The notes below the pieces were generated by a model, which searched no databases, had not been told where the DNA came from, and was given only the letters and a program-made list of their open reading frames with translations. DNA of 64,000 bases from Dysidea avara (lineage: Eukaryota; Porifera; Demospongiae; Dictyoceratida; Dysideidae). The DNA lies in contig NC_089279.1 in the NCBI RefSeq assembly GCF_963678975.1, positions 30,160,160-30,224,159 on the forward strand, in the 5' to 3' direction. Shown in pieces: positions 1 to 10,455 of the stretch; the first letter of the stretch is position 1; every line of letters starts with the position of its first letter. A program made the translations under genes and the position numbers.

Positions 1-196
1 ACGAAGCAGATTATGGACAAATGTTAGTGCGTATAATCTAGATGGCGCTACACGTCTTCTATTGATAGTGACCCCTCTTCCTTGCATCTGGCCTCGTGTA
101 CGTATATACACATATAAATCCATGCAATATAACTTACACTAATGAAATAATCAAAATTCAATGCCAAACATTATAAAAATTTTAATCGTATGGATT

Positions 197-1468
197 TAGA
201 GGAGCTCACCTAATATCGGATGGGCTCCAATATCGGACGCCGTTTCTCCTAAACTACAGTGAACATTTAAACATTCTGCACATCTCCAAGTAGGCCAATA
301 CTTCATCAATTTGTGTACCAAGTTTCAGATCTCTCGGGTTCTTGGTCTCGGTACAGCAGTCTCTTGAAGACAAGTCCGAATTGTACGTAAAATCGGAAAA
401 AAATGCTCAATTCAAGGACAGCCATTGTTTGCAGATCACACTTGCATTAAATCAAAAATTGCATACCTTCCGATTGTAGGGCTACTCATTTACTTTCTAA
501 ATATGTATGGTTTATTTCATTTAAAGTATTGTACTGATGAGTTATAGACCAAAGAAAAGAGGTGGTCACCGGAGCAATAATCGCCCTAACTCAAAATTGT
601 AATCAATGCTTTGAAAATATTTTAAAGTGGATAATTGCATACAATTAATCTTTTACAAGTTGTCAAGCAACTTTTCCAATAAACTCACTGTCCTCCAGAC
701 TTAAAATATTACAGGAAAAACAAAATCCTCTAATAGAGCAGTCAAATACCCTAATATAACAGTCACCAATTTTTTGCAAAAAGGTGGTGTAAATCAATTC
801 TACATAATGCTGATATGCTTAAAATGTGGTTCTACGTACTTTTTGTTTTAGAGTTTTAGGCTTTCAGCTGAAATGATTGACTTTTTATGTTAGAGTGTTT
901 TGACAGCCATATTAAAGATTTTGCTATTTCTGCAGTCAAGTCTGCAGTATTTTATGCCTTTATAGTGTTGGATTTGCAGGAACTAGTGTTTAACAACTTT
1001 CAGTACACAATCGAAAACAATCATCAACCTTTTATGCATTTTCAAACCATTTTTTTCTGATTTTGAGCAAAAATAGCTAGGGCGATTATTGCTCCAGTGA
1101 CAGCCTCTTTTCTTTGGTCTATAACTCATCAGTACAATACTTTAAATGAAATAAACCATACATATTTAGAAAGTAAATGAGTAGCCCTACAATCTGAAGG
1201 TATACGACTTTTGATTTAATGCAAGTGTGATCTGCAAACAATGGCTGTCCTTGAATTGAGCGTTTTTTCCGATTTTACGTATTATTCAGACTGGTCTTCA
1301 AAAGGTTGCTGTACCGAGACCAAGAACCCGATAGATCTGAAACTTGGTACACAAGTTTATAAAGCATTGGCCTACCTGGAGATGTGCAGAATGTTTGAAT
1401 ATTCATTGTAGTTTAGGAGAAATAGCATCCGATATTGGAGCCCGTCCGGTATTAGGTGAGCTCCTCTA
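197..1468. repeat. Foldback element with ~395-bp inverted arms
   Basis: The left arm (about 197-596) and right arm (about 1075-1468) are inverted copies differing at scattered positions. The termini read TAGAGGAGCTCACCTAAT on the left and the complement on the right. The middle (597-1074) is unique and holds two copies of the dispersed CTCTAATAGAG motif near 727-767. No transposase reading frame is visible, so this is a non-autonomous foldback or long-TIR MITE. I could not see a convincing target duplication. Confidence 0.8.
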
Positions 1469-2377
1469 TGTATTTAAAATTTCAGTTAATATTTCTGAAT
1501 TCCCAACAAAATTTCTACATTTCTAATAAAAATTGCCAAATTTCTATGGTCATCGACGACATTTCTGGAAGTGAAGGATCCCTCGCGTACCAATGTTAGG
1601 CGCAATCTGTGAATTTGCGCAGTTTATAAATTGCGCTGCACATTTTGTGAATTCATAAAATGCTCAACAATTCATAAATTGTTGCGCAGTTTGTGAACTG
1701 CTGTAATGAGCTGCGCATTATATGAACATCAACTGGATTCTGGTCCATTCAGCGTACCGCCGTTATGATTCAAGTGCGTATCATAGTTGCTTTCAGGAAG
1801 GAATGGCAGGCTTCTTTTACCCCCTTAGCTAACATATTTAGCTACTAGCTGAAGGGACATGGATAAAGACGCATTCTAGCTACATTGCAGACTATCTCTC
1901 CCTCCAAGGTTCCTTTGAGTGCTTGCAGCTGGCCTGGATAAGGTGCATACTACCTTTCTCTCTCAGTTTTGCCCTCTGCGTACTACAGCATTTGTGGTAG
2001 CTAGCAGGTTCATCTCGTTTCAATCAGCTGCCATGATATTGATGGGCACATGTGCAGTCCAGCCTACATGTATGTTTTTCTAGCAGTTGTCCAGTACAAA
2101 CAAACACTGCACATGGAGTAATGAAATGTGTATCAGCACATAAGGTTTGGTGCATTGTAACTCGTGTCCCAACATCATATCTTTAATGCCCAGTTTAATG
2201 GTACACGTACTTATAGTTTATCTCTCCCATGCATGCAGATGTAACACAACACGCAGTCACAAAATGTCACCTCATACAGCTATTAGTGCAAACATATAGT
2301 GTTTGGAATCAGGTACGCTGTTTTACACATGTAGTTAAGTGTACTCCAATACATGAGTTACAAAGGCACAGCTCCAT

Positions 2378-2527
2378 TTGATCAATTTTGATGAACAGCA
2401 AGACCTAGAAAAGTTATATCCACTTTCATCTTGCCTGGCTGTAACCACATGTCTTCCTAGACAACGTTCATGGTACCGTACGTACCCCTGTTGAGCAACT
2501 ATTGCACCTGACCTATAGAATCCACAT
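2378..2527 (-). pseudogene. PHD-like zinc-finger exon relic in transposon copy A
   Basis: The minus strand encodes YHERCLGRHVVTARQDESGY followed by a CC pair. Copy B of the same transposon (62296-62424) preserves a better version with CNSCSWGYHERCLG, i.e. C-x2-C-x4-H-x2-C-L, which is the core of a PHD finger. In copy A a small insertion of a few bases has broken the first C-x2-C. No host gene is suggested; this looks like a domain of the transposon-encoded protein. Confidence 0.45.
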
Positions 2528-3738
2528 ATAAATACAAAATTTGTTTGCATAACTAGACCTTACCATGTCAGTCATATCATCATCCAAACTAATCATTCCA
2601 CAAGAATGACAATAGTCATCAAGTGATTTAACATTATCTGTTAATAATGCATGTGACACATCATAACTCATTGGAATATATGAAAAGAAATTTACTGATT
2701 ACCAAGAAATCCACTGATTCACCAAGAAATCCAACTATTCACCAAGAAGGTTAGAACAATATAGATACAAACGTGTACATGTTTACTGAATGGTACAAAT
2801 AAAATGTGATGATGCATATCGAACCGTTTGCAATTAATAGGTGCATAATTATATTAATTTTTTGTGGTACAGTCTAACTTATTTCAATACATTTCATTTT
2901 AAACAAAGGATAGTTGAGTTTCACTCATGGTAGTCTGCGCTAACAGAGTAAAGTCAAATAGTTAACTGAAAACAGGTTCCAGACTTCATGTATTCATCTG
3001 AATGTGGCCCAACAATAATTAGACCACTACACTTTGCTTTCAGCCATGTTCAGCCAGTTACACAGCATTGCATGGGAAGCTCCTCTGGAACCATTCCAGT
3101 CACTACAGTAACAGAATATACAGATAACGTCTGTTACACGTGTAGGGAAGCCATTACGTGAAGCTAGCTACTACAAATCAACATCTTCCACTGTCAGCAA
3201 AGATACATAAAAGAAGACTCAAGTAGGTCCATGATGTTCGCATTATAAGCACTGCGGTATGCCAAATTGAGATACCAAGCGACGTTGAACAGTGAAGAAG
3301 TCAGGGGGTCTGTTCCAGGTAGTTGTAAAGCTAAGTACTGTGTGAAAATACACACATAGCTTGGAAGTATAGTGAATTACGTATGCTATCATGAAGCATC
3401 ACAAAAATTTATAGCCACTAGTCATAAGACCTACACATTGTGGAGATGGGTGGTTAATTATATAGCAATATTATAATACTGGACAAGTAGTCCAGTTCCC
3501 AAGTTTGTAATAATGCCAAGCTGTAGTGAAGGACAAGTCAGGCTGGATTTTAGCTGATATTTTTGCAAGAGACCAAACCTTTGTGATCCCCATAGACATA
3601 GCAACCAGCTATCAATTTATGGAGCACACCTATCAATTTTCTGAAAAAAGATTGATAGAACAGTCATTTGTTCTAATAGAGCAGTCAGTAAGTGGTTTTA
3701 GAAGAAATCTGTAGGGGCGTACCTCCAGACCCCCTTAC

Positions 3739-3842
3739 CTCTGCAAGTATTTTCTTGTAGTCTACATGTCCATTTTCAGTTGAATGCACACGCTCTAGTA
3801 CATCATAAAATTTCTCAACTGTTGCAACTAAACGATGGTGGC
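3739..3842 (-). pseudogene. Transposon-encoded exon, function unknown (copy A)
   Basis: This minus-strand exon of 104 bp has a cttag acceptor and a GAG|gtaagg donor. It encodes LVATVEKFYDVLERVHSTEN and then GHVDYKKILAE. The same peptide with few changes is encoded in copy B at about 63405-63514, where the donor has become GAG|atatgg and the exon reads through. Conservation of the reading frame between copies supports real coding. I do not recognise the family. Confidence 0.5.
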
Positions 3843-4007
3843 CTAAGAGAGAGAGAGACATCTTGTTTTGTTAAGACAGGATACAACTTAAGTACAGGGG
3901 TCTAGACTCAGGGGTGCCAAGCACTGGATGGACAGTACAGGAGCCCTGGCAAGACTTGCACCATTAAATTACAATACAAAAATAATAGTTATAGCATGGA
4001 GAAAAAT

Positions 4008-4216
4008 TCAGTTTAGGCAAACCGATAGATCCCAGTCTGGGGAGGCTCTAGAATTAAAAATTCTGTATGAACAGGAGACAGCAATGCAAGCAGCCTGCTC
4101 AAACAGGGATCTTATGGTCTTCTTTACCACTTCACAAGCATTGGCTACTTGGGCAATTGTGTCTGGCATAAAATGGTCTAAACAACCAATCTCAATGGAA
4201 ATGAGATTCAGCTTTG
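4008..4216 (-). pseudogene. Possible upstream exon of the same transposon gene (copy A)
   Basis: The minus strand is open across this stretch after an acceptor-like attacag, encoding a helical segment (IGCLDHFMPDTIAQVANACE). In copy B the same acceptor context is joined directly to the next exon by a deletion, so the segment is missing there. No domain recognised. Confidence 0.3.
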
Positions 4217-4789
4217 TCATTCTCATTCTGTAATTACAGAATTTTGTGAAGGGCAGGCACAAACAAAGCAGGTTTAGTTTCTTACCCTTTGCTTGGCAGG
4301 CAAATATAGAACATCTTCCTGAACTTCACTGCATGAGTTCTGGGTAGTCCAACGAAACAAACCGGCTTCTTTGTTTCAGCAATGAAAGGGTTAGAAATAT
4401 CACTTCTTTCTACTCCATTCAAAACGTCTGTTATCTTCTGCACCTTCTCCTCCATTAAGTTACTGTTTCGCTTTTGGAGGTGTGATTGGGATCAAGATAT
4501 TTTCCTCTACAGAAGCTCTCTGTGCGTGACCCTTTCCGACGTACGTATCTCTGAACTCACTGATATAGTGATTCGAAACTCACACCTGCCACGAGGAAAT
4601 CTCGTGATCCAACACTTGAACGACAGTAGGTCGGCAACCAATACAACTGCAATGTGTCGAATCTCGCGTTGCCCCTTGCCATATGTCAGTACGACACCTG
4701 CGAGATTTATAAATTGTTGCGCATTTTATGAATTCACAAAATGCACAGTGCAATTTATAAACTGCGCAAATTCACAGATTGCGCCTAAC

Positions 4790-5566
4790 ACCATTAAACT
4801 TATTTATCTTTCTCCATACGACAGGAATCGCGATTATTCTGTGCTGGAAATCGTGAAAAATTGCGCACTCTCCGGATGAAGCACAATACCAGAAATTTGA
4901 GGTCATGGGCCTACTGATTAAAAATTAAATTGACATACAGTGTTGGATTTTCAAATAGCGTTGTACAATGTCCGCTCTGTAGTGAAGGTAATGAAATATG
5001 TATAAATGGAGGCTAAATGACCCATTTGGTAGGATTGAAGTCCGTCTACATGTGGCAATACAGACTATGGTTCAGTGGGCCAAATGTATGGGTTTAACAT
5101 ACAATAAACTCACTCACCCTACGAAGTCGGTTGAATCTGTATGTAACCAATCATTTTCACCTTATTATTAACGCGAAGGCTAAAACCTTCGCTAAATACA
5201 GCCATCTACTTGTGGTTCCAGGCCGTCCATAAATGTCCAGCGATGCTCCAACAAATTAGAAACTGCTTCAGTCTTTGACGTATTGCCTAGGTCATTCGTC
5301 ATTAATAGGCAAATCCAGTACTGACCTTACTTAGAAAGCTCAATCCAACTGATTATAGGTGTTCTGTTTTCTCCAGCAAGTAAGTAGTAGCTAGCTGAAA
5401 CTGGCGTCTACTTTTCAGGGTATATTAAAATCACGTACATCGAACTAGAAAATGCTTGTAATAAAATCAGCAGATTACGATGGGTGTTGTTTTAAACTAA
5501 GGAGTTTTGAGCATATATACACGTACACAGTGCAAAACCCAGAGCATGCTTTAGCATGCTCTCGTC
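4790..5566. other. Unassigned intergenic sequence
   Basis: Between the end of transposon copy A and the hAT-like MITE. I see no convincing exon, repeat terminus or RNA gene here. Confidence 0.5.
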
Positions 5567-6453
5567 TAGGGGGGTCTGGGGGCATGCCCCCCAGGGGCGG
5601 ATCTAGGATTTATAAAAGGGGGGGAACTCAAGGTACTAATCTCTTGGGTAGAGGTGTACAAAGCACACTTCCCAGCATGCTTTGCATGCTGGAACTAGGG
5701 GGGTCCGGGGGCATGCCCCCCCCCCCCCCCAGGAAAATTTTGAAAAATAGATGCTAAAATACTGCAATTTGGAGACATTTCCACATAAAATTCATACCTG
5801 TAGAAATTTTTTATACTGCCTTTAGATTATAAGTATGGCTCTCTGAAGCATTTTGCTAATGGAAAAGTTTGGGTAGGTACAGACAACCAAGAACATGATG
5901 CACCCCTCTCACAATTGCACAACACTGAATAGGTGCATGTTAGAATAAGAATGTTGAAAGTGGAAAATTTTGAAATTTGAACAATACTAGATAGAATCTG
6001 AGAGCATTTTCAATGGAAATTGTGTACCTGAATTAAGTATTGTCATACATATTAACTACACAAGTAGATGAATGAAGCCCTTTAAACAGACCAATGCACT
6101 TCATTGTATGTATAAGTGCAGGCAGATTTGGAAAAATTCCATATCAGAACCAACTACATGCTTCCAGTGAATGTTCTATTAGAGTAGTTAGCTGACTGCT
6201 CTATTAGAGTATCTCGATATTGTACACCTCCAATACTGATCCGGGTCCTTGTTGCATAAACTTTAGCAATAAATCCACTGATAATACCTTGGAAAGATGT
6301 TTATAAGGTGGTTTTATGAGTATTTGTATTATTAGTGATCATATAATTATGCTAAGACAAAATTTCATTATAATACTCAGCATATTGATCAAGTAAAGCC
6401 TAAATATGAAGGGGGGGCTTCAGCCCCCAAAGCCCCCCCTGGATCCGCCCCTG
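5567..6453. repeat. hAT-like MITE with G-rich ends
   Basis: The inner element (5592-6453) starts CAGGGGCGGATCTAGG and ends with the inverted form CTGGATCCGCCCCTG, a terminus typical of hAT MITEs. A block reading CTAGGGGGGTCTGGGGGCAT occurs just outside at 5567 and again inside near 5694. The dispersed CTCTATTAGAG motif is at about 6178-6216. The 8-bp flanks (5584-5591 and 6454-6461) do not match, so the target duplication is lost or the boundary differs. Confidence 0.65.
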
Positions 6454-7044
6454 CACCCACAGAAGATTTTTTGAGAATTTACCCATCTAAGGTTAAATCT
6501 GGTGTAAATTTGGACCAAAGACTAGTTATGCTAGCGATAATAACAAAGCAAAACGACTGAAGTATGTTGTGATAGACCAGCTTCCTACAGGACAAGACAC
6601 TTATGGCATACGCATTGTGATACAGACTACATTATAGTCAATCATCTCAATTAATTTAAAAATGCAATAACACACACACATAGCACAGGAAAAGTCACTG
6701 ATGAATAATACGCAAGATTTCACAGCAAATATGACTATCTGCACTCTGTGGGATTGTTGCCTAATTGAATACACTATAACAAGTAAAATTATCTGTGAAA
6801 TATACTGTGTAATTTATTGTAAAATTATTTGTAGAACTTTTAATGTATTTTTCTGCAAATTTTAACATAAATTATCTGACAAATACATTGTATTTCATCT
6901 GTAGAATGCTCTATAAAATTAGTAAAGAATTCCCCCCATTCATTTCCACTGTTAAATTCTGCTATAACTTTCATAAAATGTTTTCCAAAATTGTATAAAC
7001 TAAATCAAAACTAAAAGTAACAAAAGTCAATACTGCATACGTAG
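6454..7044. other. Probable left subterminal region of the CACTA element
   Basis: From about 6771 (CACTATAACAAGTAAAATTA) the sequence is AT-rich with several degenerate copies of a TTATCTGTGAAA-like motif (near 6790, 6820, 6850, 6875 and 6897). Subterminal repeats and a CACTA start are known features of EnSpm elements. The right end near 14270 matches only loosely, so the boundary is tentative. Confidence 0.35.
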
Positions 7045-8770
7045 CTAGTAGTCTTCTGAGTCCACAAATGTTCTATCAGGATCATTATAAATCTGTGGCT
7101 CATTTCCAAAGTCTTCAGCAAATGGACCATAGCCTGGAAAATACGGCCTTCCCATATAATCAATAGTCCGGTCCATGTAGCCAGCTCCATAATCCCATGG
7201 CTGTGGTTCCCTGACACTGTCACCAACAAAATTGTTTTGGGTGCTTGTACACACTGGATTAAAGTTCAATAACACAGGAGTACTTCTCTTAGTCTCTTTT
7301 TTTTTTTCTGCCTGTACTTCTCTAGCAATCTTCAAACTTTTCCTTTTGTTTTCTTTCATGTTAAAAATAGAGTTCTCATCATCCGAGTCATATACTGTGA
7401 TTACGTTGCGTTTGATAGGTGAAATTGTTTCCTTAAATTGTATAAGACTATGTTGATCATCTCCATTTAGTTTCCCCTGTAAAATTGCTTCCTTTATAGC
7501 ATGTTCTCTCTTTCCTGGAATATTACATACTGGTATCAGCTATATATATACGTAAAAATATTAAATTAACTTACAAAGTTTAGTCGGTTCACTTTTGCTG
7601 AATCCTTTTCTTTGTTCTCAATTCTTTATCTAAACTGGACAATTTACTACTTCTCCTCTGAGTGTAAAATTGGCGTAGGCTATTGTTTATATCTTTCGAT
7701 AGCACGGCTTCACATCCTTTAATCTTTATTTGATCCATTGCAGATTGAAGCATTTTCTTTTTAATTGAAGGATCCAGGGCTGACCAAGTCTTACTCAATA
7801 GGAACTCATCTAGTTCTTCTTTGTATAATACATCAAACAGGTCTTTTTTGATGGACTGTAATGACACAGTATATTCACATGCACTGCGTGCATGCAAGCT
7901 TCAAGTATACTTACGAGAGGAAGCAAATCCTTAGTTGATGGGCTGCTTCTTGCAGAGCTACAGCCTGAAATTTATATTCAAATAGCCACAACTCTAATTA
8001 AAATTCCTTTACCTGTTGTGCTTAAACTGTTATCTTTATCCAGACTCAGGCTTGCTTCGACTAGTCCCATTCTATGACTCAGTTCATCCAGTCTTGCATG
8101 ATTCTCGTCGAGTTTCTGGCACATCCGCTCAATTGCCTCATTACCTAGTCTCGCGTGGCCAGACCGCTTTTTCTCCGTCACGGCGCTTATCGATTAGAGA
8201 TTATAAGCGCCTACTCCGAAAAAGGGTCTGGTCCAGAATCAATACGTAAACTCGTTTTCACACCCCAAGCAAGAGCTCGGGGTGTTTAATCAACTTTTGT
8301 CATAAAACGTATACTTCCTTTAAATTTCAAGCCACGTACGCACTGGAAATGCCATGAACGATTGCCGGTAGCGGTGATGAGACACTGAGGCTGTTTTTCT
8401 ACAGTTAAAAGGTCACGGATCGAGTCCTTGTGAAAACGAAAAGGCTAAAGGCGAACTGAGCAAGGAATCAACCCTTGACCTTTTTAACCGTAGAAAAACA
8501 GCCTCAGTGTCTCTCATCACCGCTACCGACAATCGTTCATGGCATTTCCAGTGCGTACGTGGCTTGAAATTTAGAAGGAAGTATACGTTTTATGACGAAA
8601 GTTGATTAAACACCCCGAGCTCTAGCTTGGGGTGTGAAAACGAGTTTACGTATTGATTCTGGACCAGACCCTTTTTCGGAGTAGGCGCTTATAATCTCTA
8701 ATCGATAAGCGCCGTGACGGAGAATAAGCGGTCTGGCCACGCGAGACTACTCATTACCATGGGTAGCCAT
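7045..8770 (-). pseudogene. Accessory gene of the CACTA element, split by a MITE
   Basis: This multi-exon gene is divergent from the transposase. Removing the MITE at 8146-8749 and one target duplication gives a start ATG at 8770-8768 (MATHG) joined to NEAIERMCQKLDENHARLDE, a charged helical segment. Exon 1 ends at 8013 (ACAG|gtaaag), exon 2 is 7964-7915 and exon 3 starts at 7855 (SIKKDLFDVLYKEELDEFLL); phases agree through these junctions. Exon 4 starts near 7519 and ends at 7045 with an aromatic, acidic tail (GRPYFPGYGPFAEDFG). The exon 3/4 junction cannot be phased cleanly, which fits decay. No known domain; by position it could be a second protein of the CACTA element, as TnpA is in plants, but that is inference. 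Confidence 0.55.
8146..8749. mobile_element. Mutator-like MITE with long inverted arms and 9-bp target duplication
   Basis: The element is almost entirely palindromic: arms of roughly 285 bp separated by a spacer of about 50 bp. It begins TAGTCTCGCGTGGCCAGACC and ends with the complement. It is flanked on both sides by CTCATTACC (8137-8145 and 8750-8758). Long terminal repeats with a 9-bp duplication are the pattern of Mutator-like elements. It sits inside the coding start of the accessory gene. Part of the left arm gives a spurious alternative start (MTEKKRSGHARL) fused to the real frame. Confidence 0.85.
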
Positions 8771-9098
8771 CAACCTTACCAGACTTGATAAAGTTCTGCC
8801 TACGATATAATCAAGTGTAACTCGTCCTTTATCTGTATTCTAACTAGCTACCCAGTTACACTCACCGTGCTCGGTCAAAAGAAAGTCACTGGGTTCCCTC
8901 ACCGATAGGCGCCAAACATACAAATAGCACACGTAGCAACTTTGGCAATTTAAACCAAACACACAAAGTTGTGGAGTATTGGTGACTGCCTTTGTCTTCT
9001 CCACAGACCCGCGTCTTTTTATCAATTTGAACAAGTTCCCGCTTTTAGTCACGTTCCTGCTGTCATAGTGACCATCACGTGATTACGCGAAAAGTATT
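8771..9098. promoter_or_regulatory. Divergent intergenic region of the CACTA element
   Basis: These 328 bp separate the inferred start codon of the minus-strand accessory gene (8770) from that of the plus-strand transposase (9099). Both genes must be driven from here or from within their own first exons. No clear TATA box is visible. An open stretch on the minus strand (8840-9052) shows no conserved feature. Confidence 0.4.
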
Positions 9099-9600
9099 AT
9101 GAAGAAATCTTGTCGTACTGGAAGGCTTTATACATGTGATTGTACTCTATGTAAAAGCAAGAAGAAGGTGTCGTATTCTACAGTTCAGAGACATTTAAGC
9201 GTTTATGGAAAAGCAAGAGTTTTCACAGGTACCCGAATCTCTGCGCGCATGCGTACATAGGGTGTCTATTATCTCTATGATGCGTATAACCTAAATATTG
9301 TTAAAATGAGATGAATAGTCAATGCCATCTAGTGTATCCATGTGTAGAGCTCGAGGAAGCAAGTAACAACCATGGCCATTGTGCTGAAAGCACTGACGTA
9401 CATGATCATGAGTCTTCATTATCTACAGTGAGTCAGTTTCACTACTATACCTTTAGTTTAAGTAGCTAAATGCTTTTAGACTGATGGCTTGGTAAACCAA
9501 TTGGAAGTTGATGATTTTGTGGAAGAAGGCCAAGCAGTATATTATGATGGTAACTGATCAATGTGTGTATGTAGTAATATTTCCTTCTCTAAGTATATAA

Positions 9601-10455
9601 AGTGTTGAGAAGTCCAACGTCACGCTGCCAGATATGTAACAAATAATTACAGCCCTTGTGTCAGTGTTCTCACCTCACACAATCACAGAGCCGGCCTTAA
9701 GGGTAGGTAGCTGCCTAGGGCCCCGAATAAAAGGGGGCCCCAAAGCTCTGAAACCAGGGGCCCAGGCCCCCAGCTCCCAAAATACAAATTCAGTACATAA
9801 CACTCACAACTTGTCTTGGTAATTCAGGAGACCATTCGCAATGCAAGCAGCATGGGTCACATGAACATTGGCTAGCTCCTTTTAGAGCCTCATTGTAGCA
9901 TTGCGTGTCACTGGTGACTTGTGAAAGTGTGAGCCTAAGTGTGAAAGTCTGCAGTCTTGAAAGCTACCTTTGATAACTTGGACAAGAAATGTATGTAGGT
10001 TTACAGAGTAGCTAATGATCTCCTCTATCATTGTTGATTAGCCCGGGTGGGCTAATTGTATTTTTTCCAGGCGTGGGTGGTATTGGTGAATACCACTTCT
10101 CTGGGGGCCCACCCAGATTGTTTTGCCTAGGGCCCCACAATCGGTAAGGCTGGCGCTGCACAATCACTAGGTTGGGAAACTTTAGAATCCCGTCATTTTC
10201 AAGCTAGACCATCAACATTCTATAAATGATAAATCAACAAATTGCAATACCTTACAACTCTTATCTACAATATTCCAATGCCAACTTTGCAAGAGGAACT
10301 AACAGCTATAAATTTATCCCTTTCTTTTGTCACAAAACCCCTTCTATTTCAGAGCTCCTTTTCCCCCACACAGTACCAAAATGGAACAAATTACCAGACC
10401 ACATTGCAAACTTAAATTGTACTTATTAAACCATGGTAAATAATAAATAATATGT
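9601..10455 (+). repeat. CR1/L2-like LINE 3' fragment, split by a hAT MITE
   Basis: The pieces 9601-9685 and 10159-10455 encode the C-terminal end of a LINE reverse-transcriptase protein: QRHAARYVTNNYSPCVSVLT in the first, then LGWETLESRHFQA and PHTVPKWNKLPDHIANL in the second. The fragment ends in a short AATAA-rich tail. It lies in intron 3 of the CACTA transposase and is frameshifted at the junction. Confidence 0.75.
9686..10158. mobile_element. hAT MITE with 8-bp target duplication
   Basis: It starts CAGAGCCGGCCTTA and ends TAAGGCTGGCGCTG, imperfect inverted termini. The flanks are a perfect 8-bp duplication, CACAATCA, at 9678-9685 and 10159-10166. Both features define a hAT insertion. 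It landed in an older LINE fragment, giving a three-level nest: hAT MITE in LINE in CACTA intron. Confidence 0.9.

Larger units (their letters stand above)
1595..4789 (-). mobile_element. 3.2-kb DNA transposon, copy A, complete with terminal inverted repeats
   Basis: Both ends carry the same inverted sequence of about 90 bp (GTTAGGCGCAATCTGTGAAT outward, then several GCGCA/TTTATAAATTG blocks). A second copy starts at 61557 and runs off the window end; the two share long internal blocks in the same order. Coding remnants read on the minus strand: a first exon just inside the right terminus (about 4480-4790), an exon within about 4008-4216, an exon at 3739-3842 and a PHD-like exon near 2378-2527. 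A dispersed repeat family (about 3150-3640) is also embedded. The superfamily is not recognised, and no complete transposase is readable. Confidence 0.7.

Noticed and set aside
4382-4879. 165-codon open frame on the plus strand
   Set aside because: It overlaps the transposon terminus, and the homologous stretch in copy B supports coding on the opposite strand.
5452-5757. 101-codon frame rich in Gly and Pro
   Set aside because: It is produced by the G/C runs of the hAT-like MITE.
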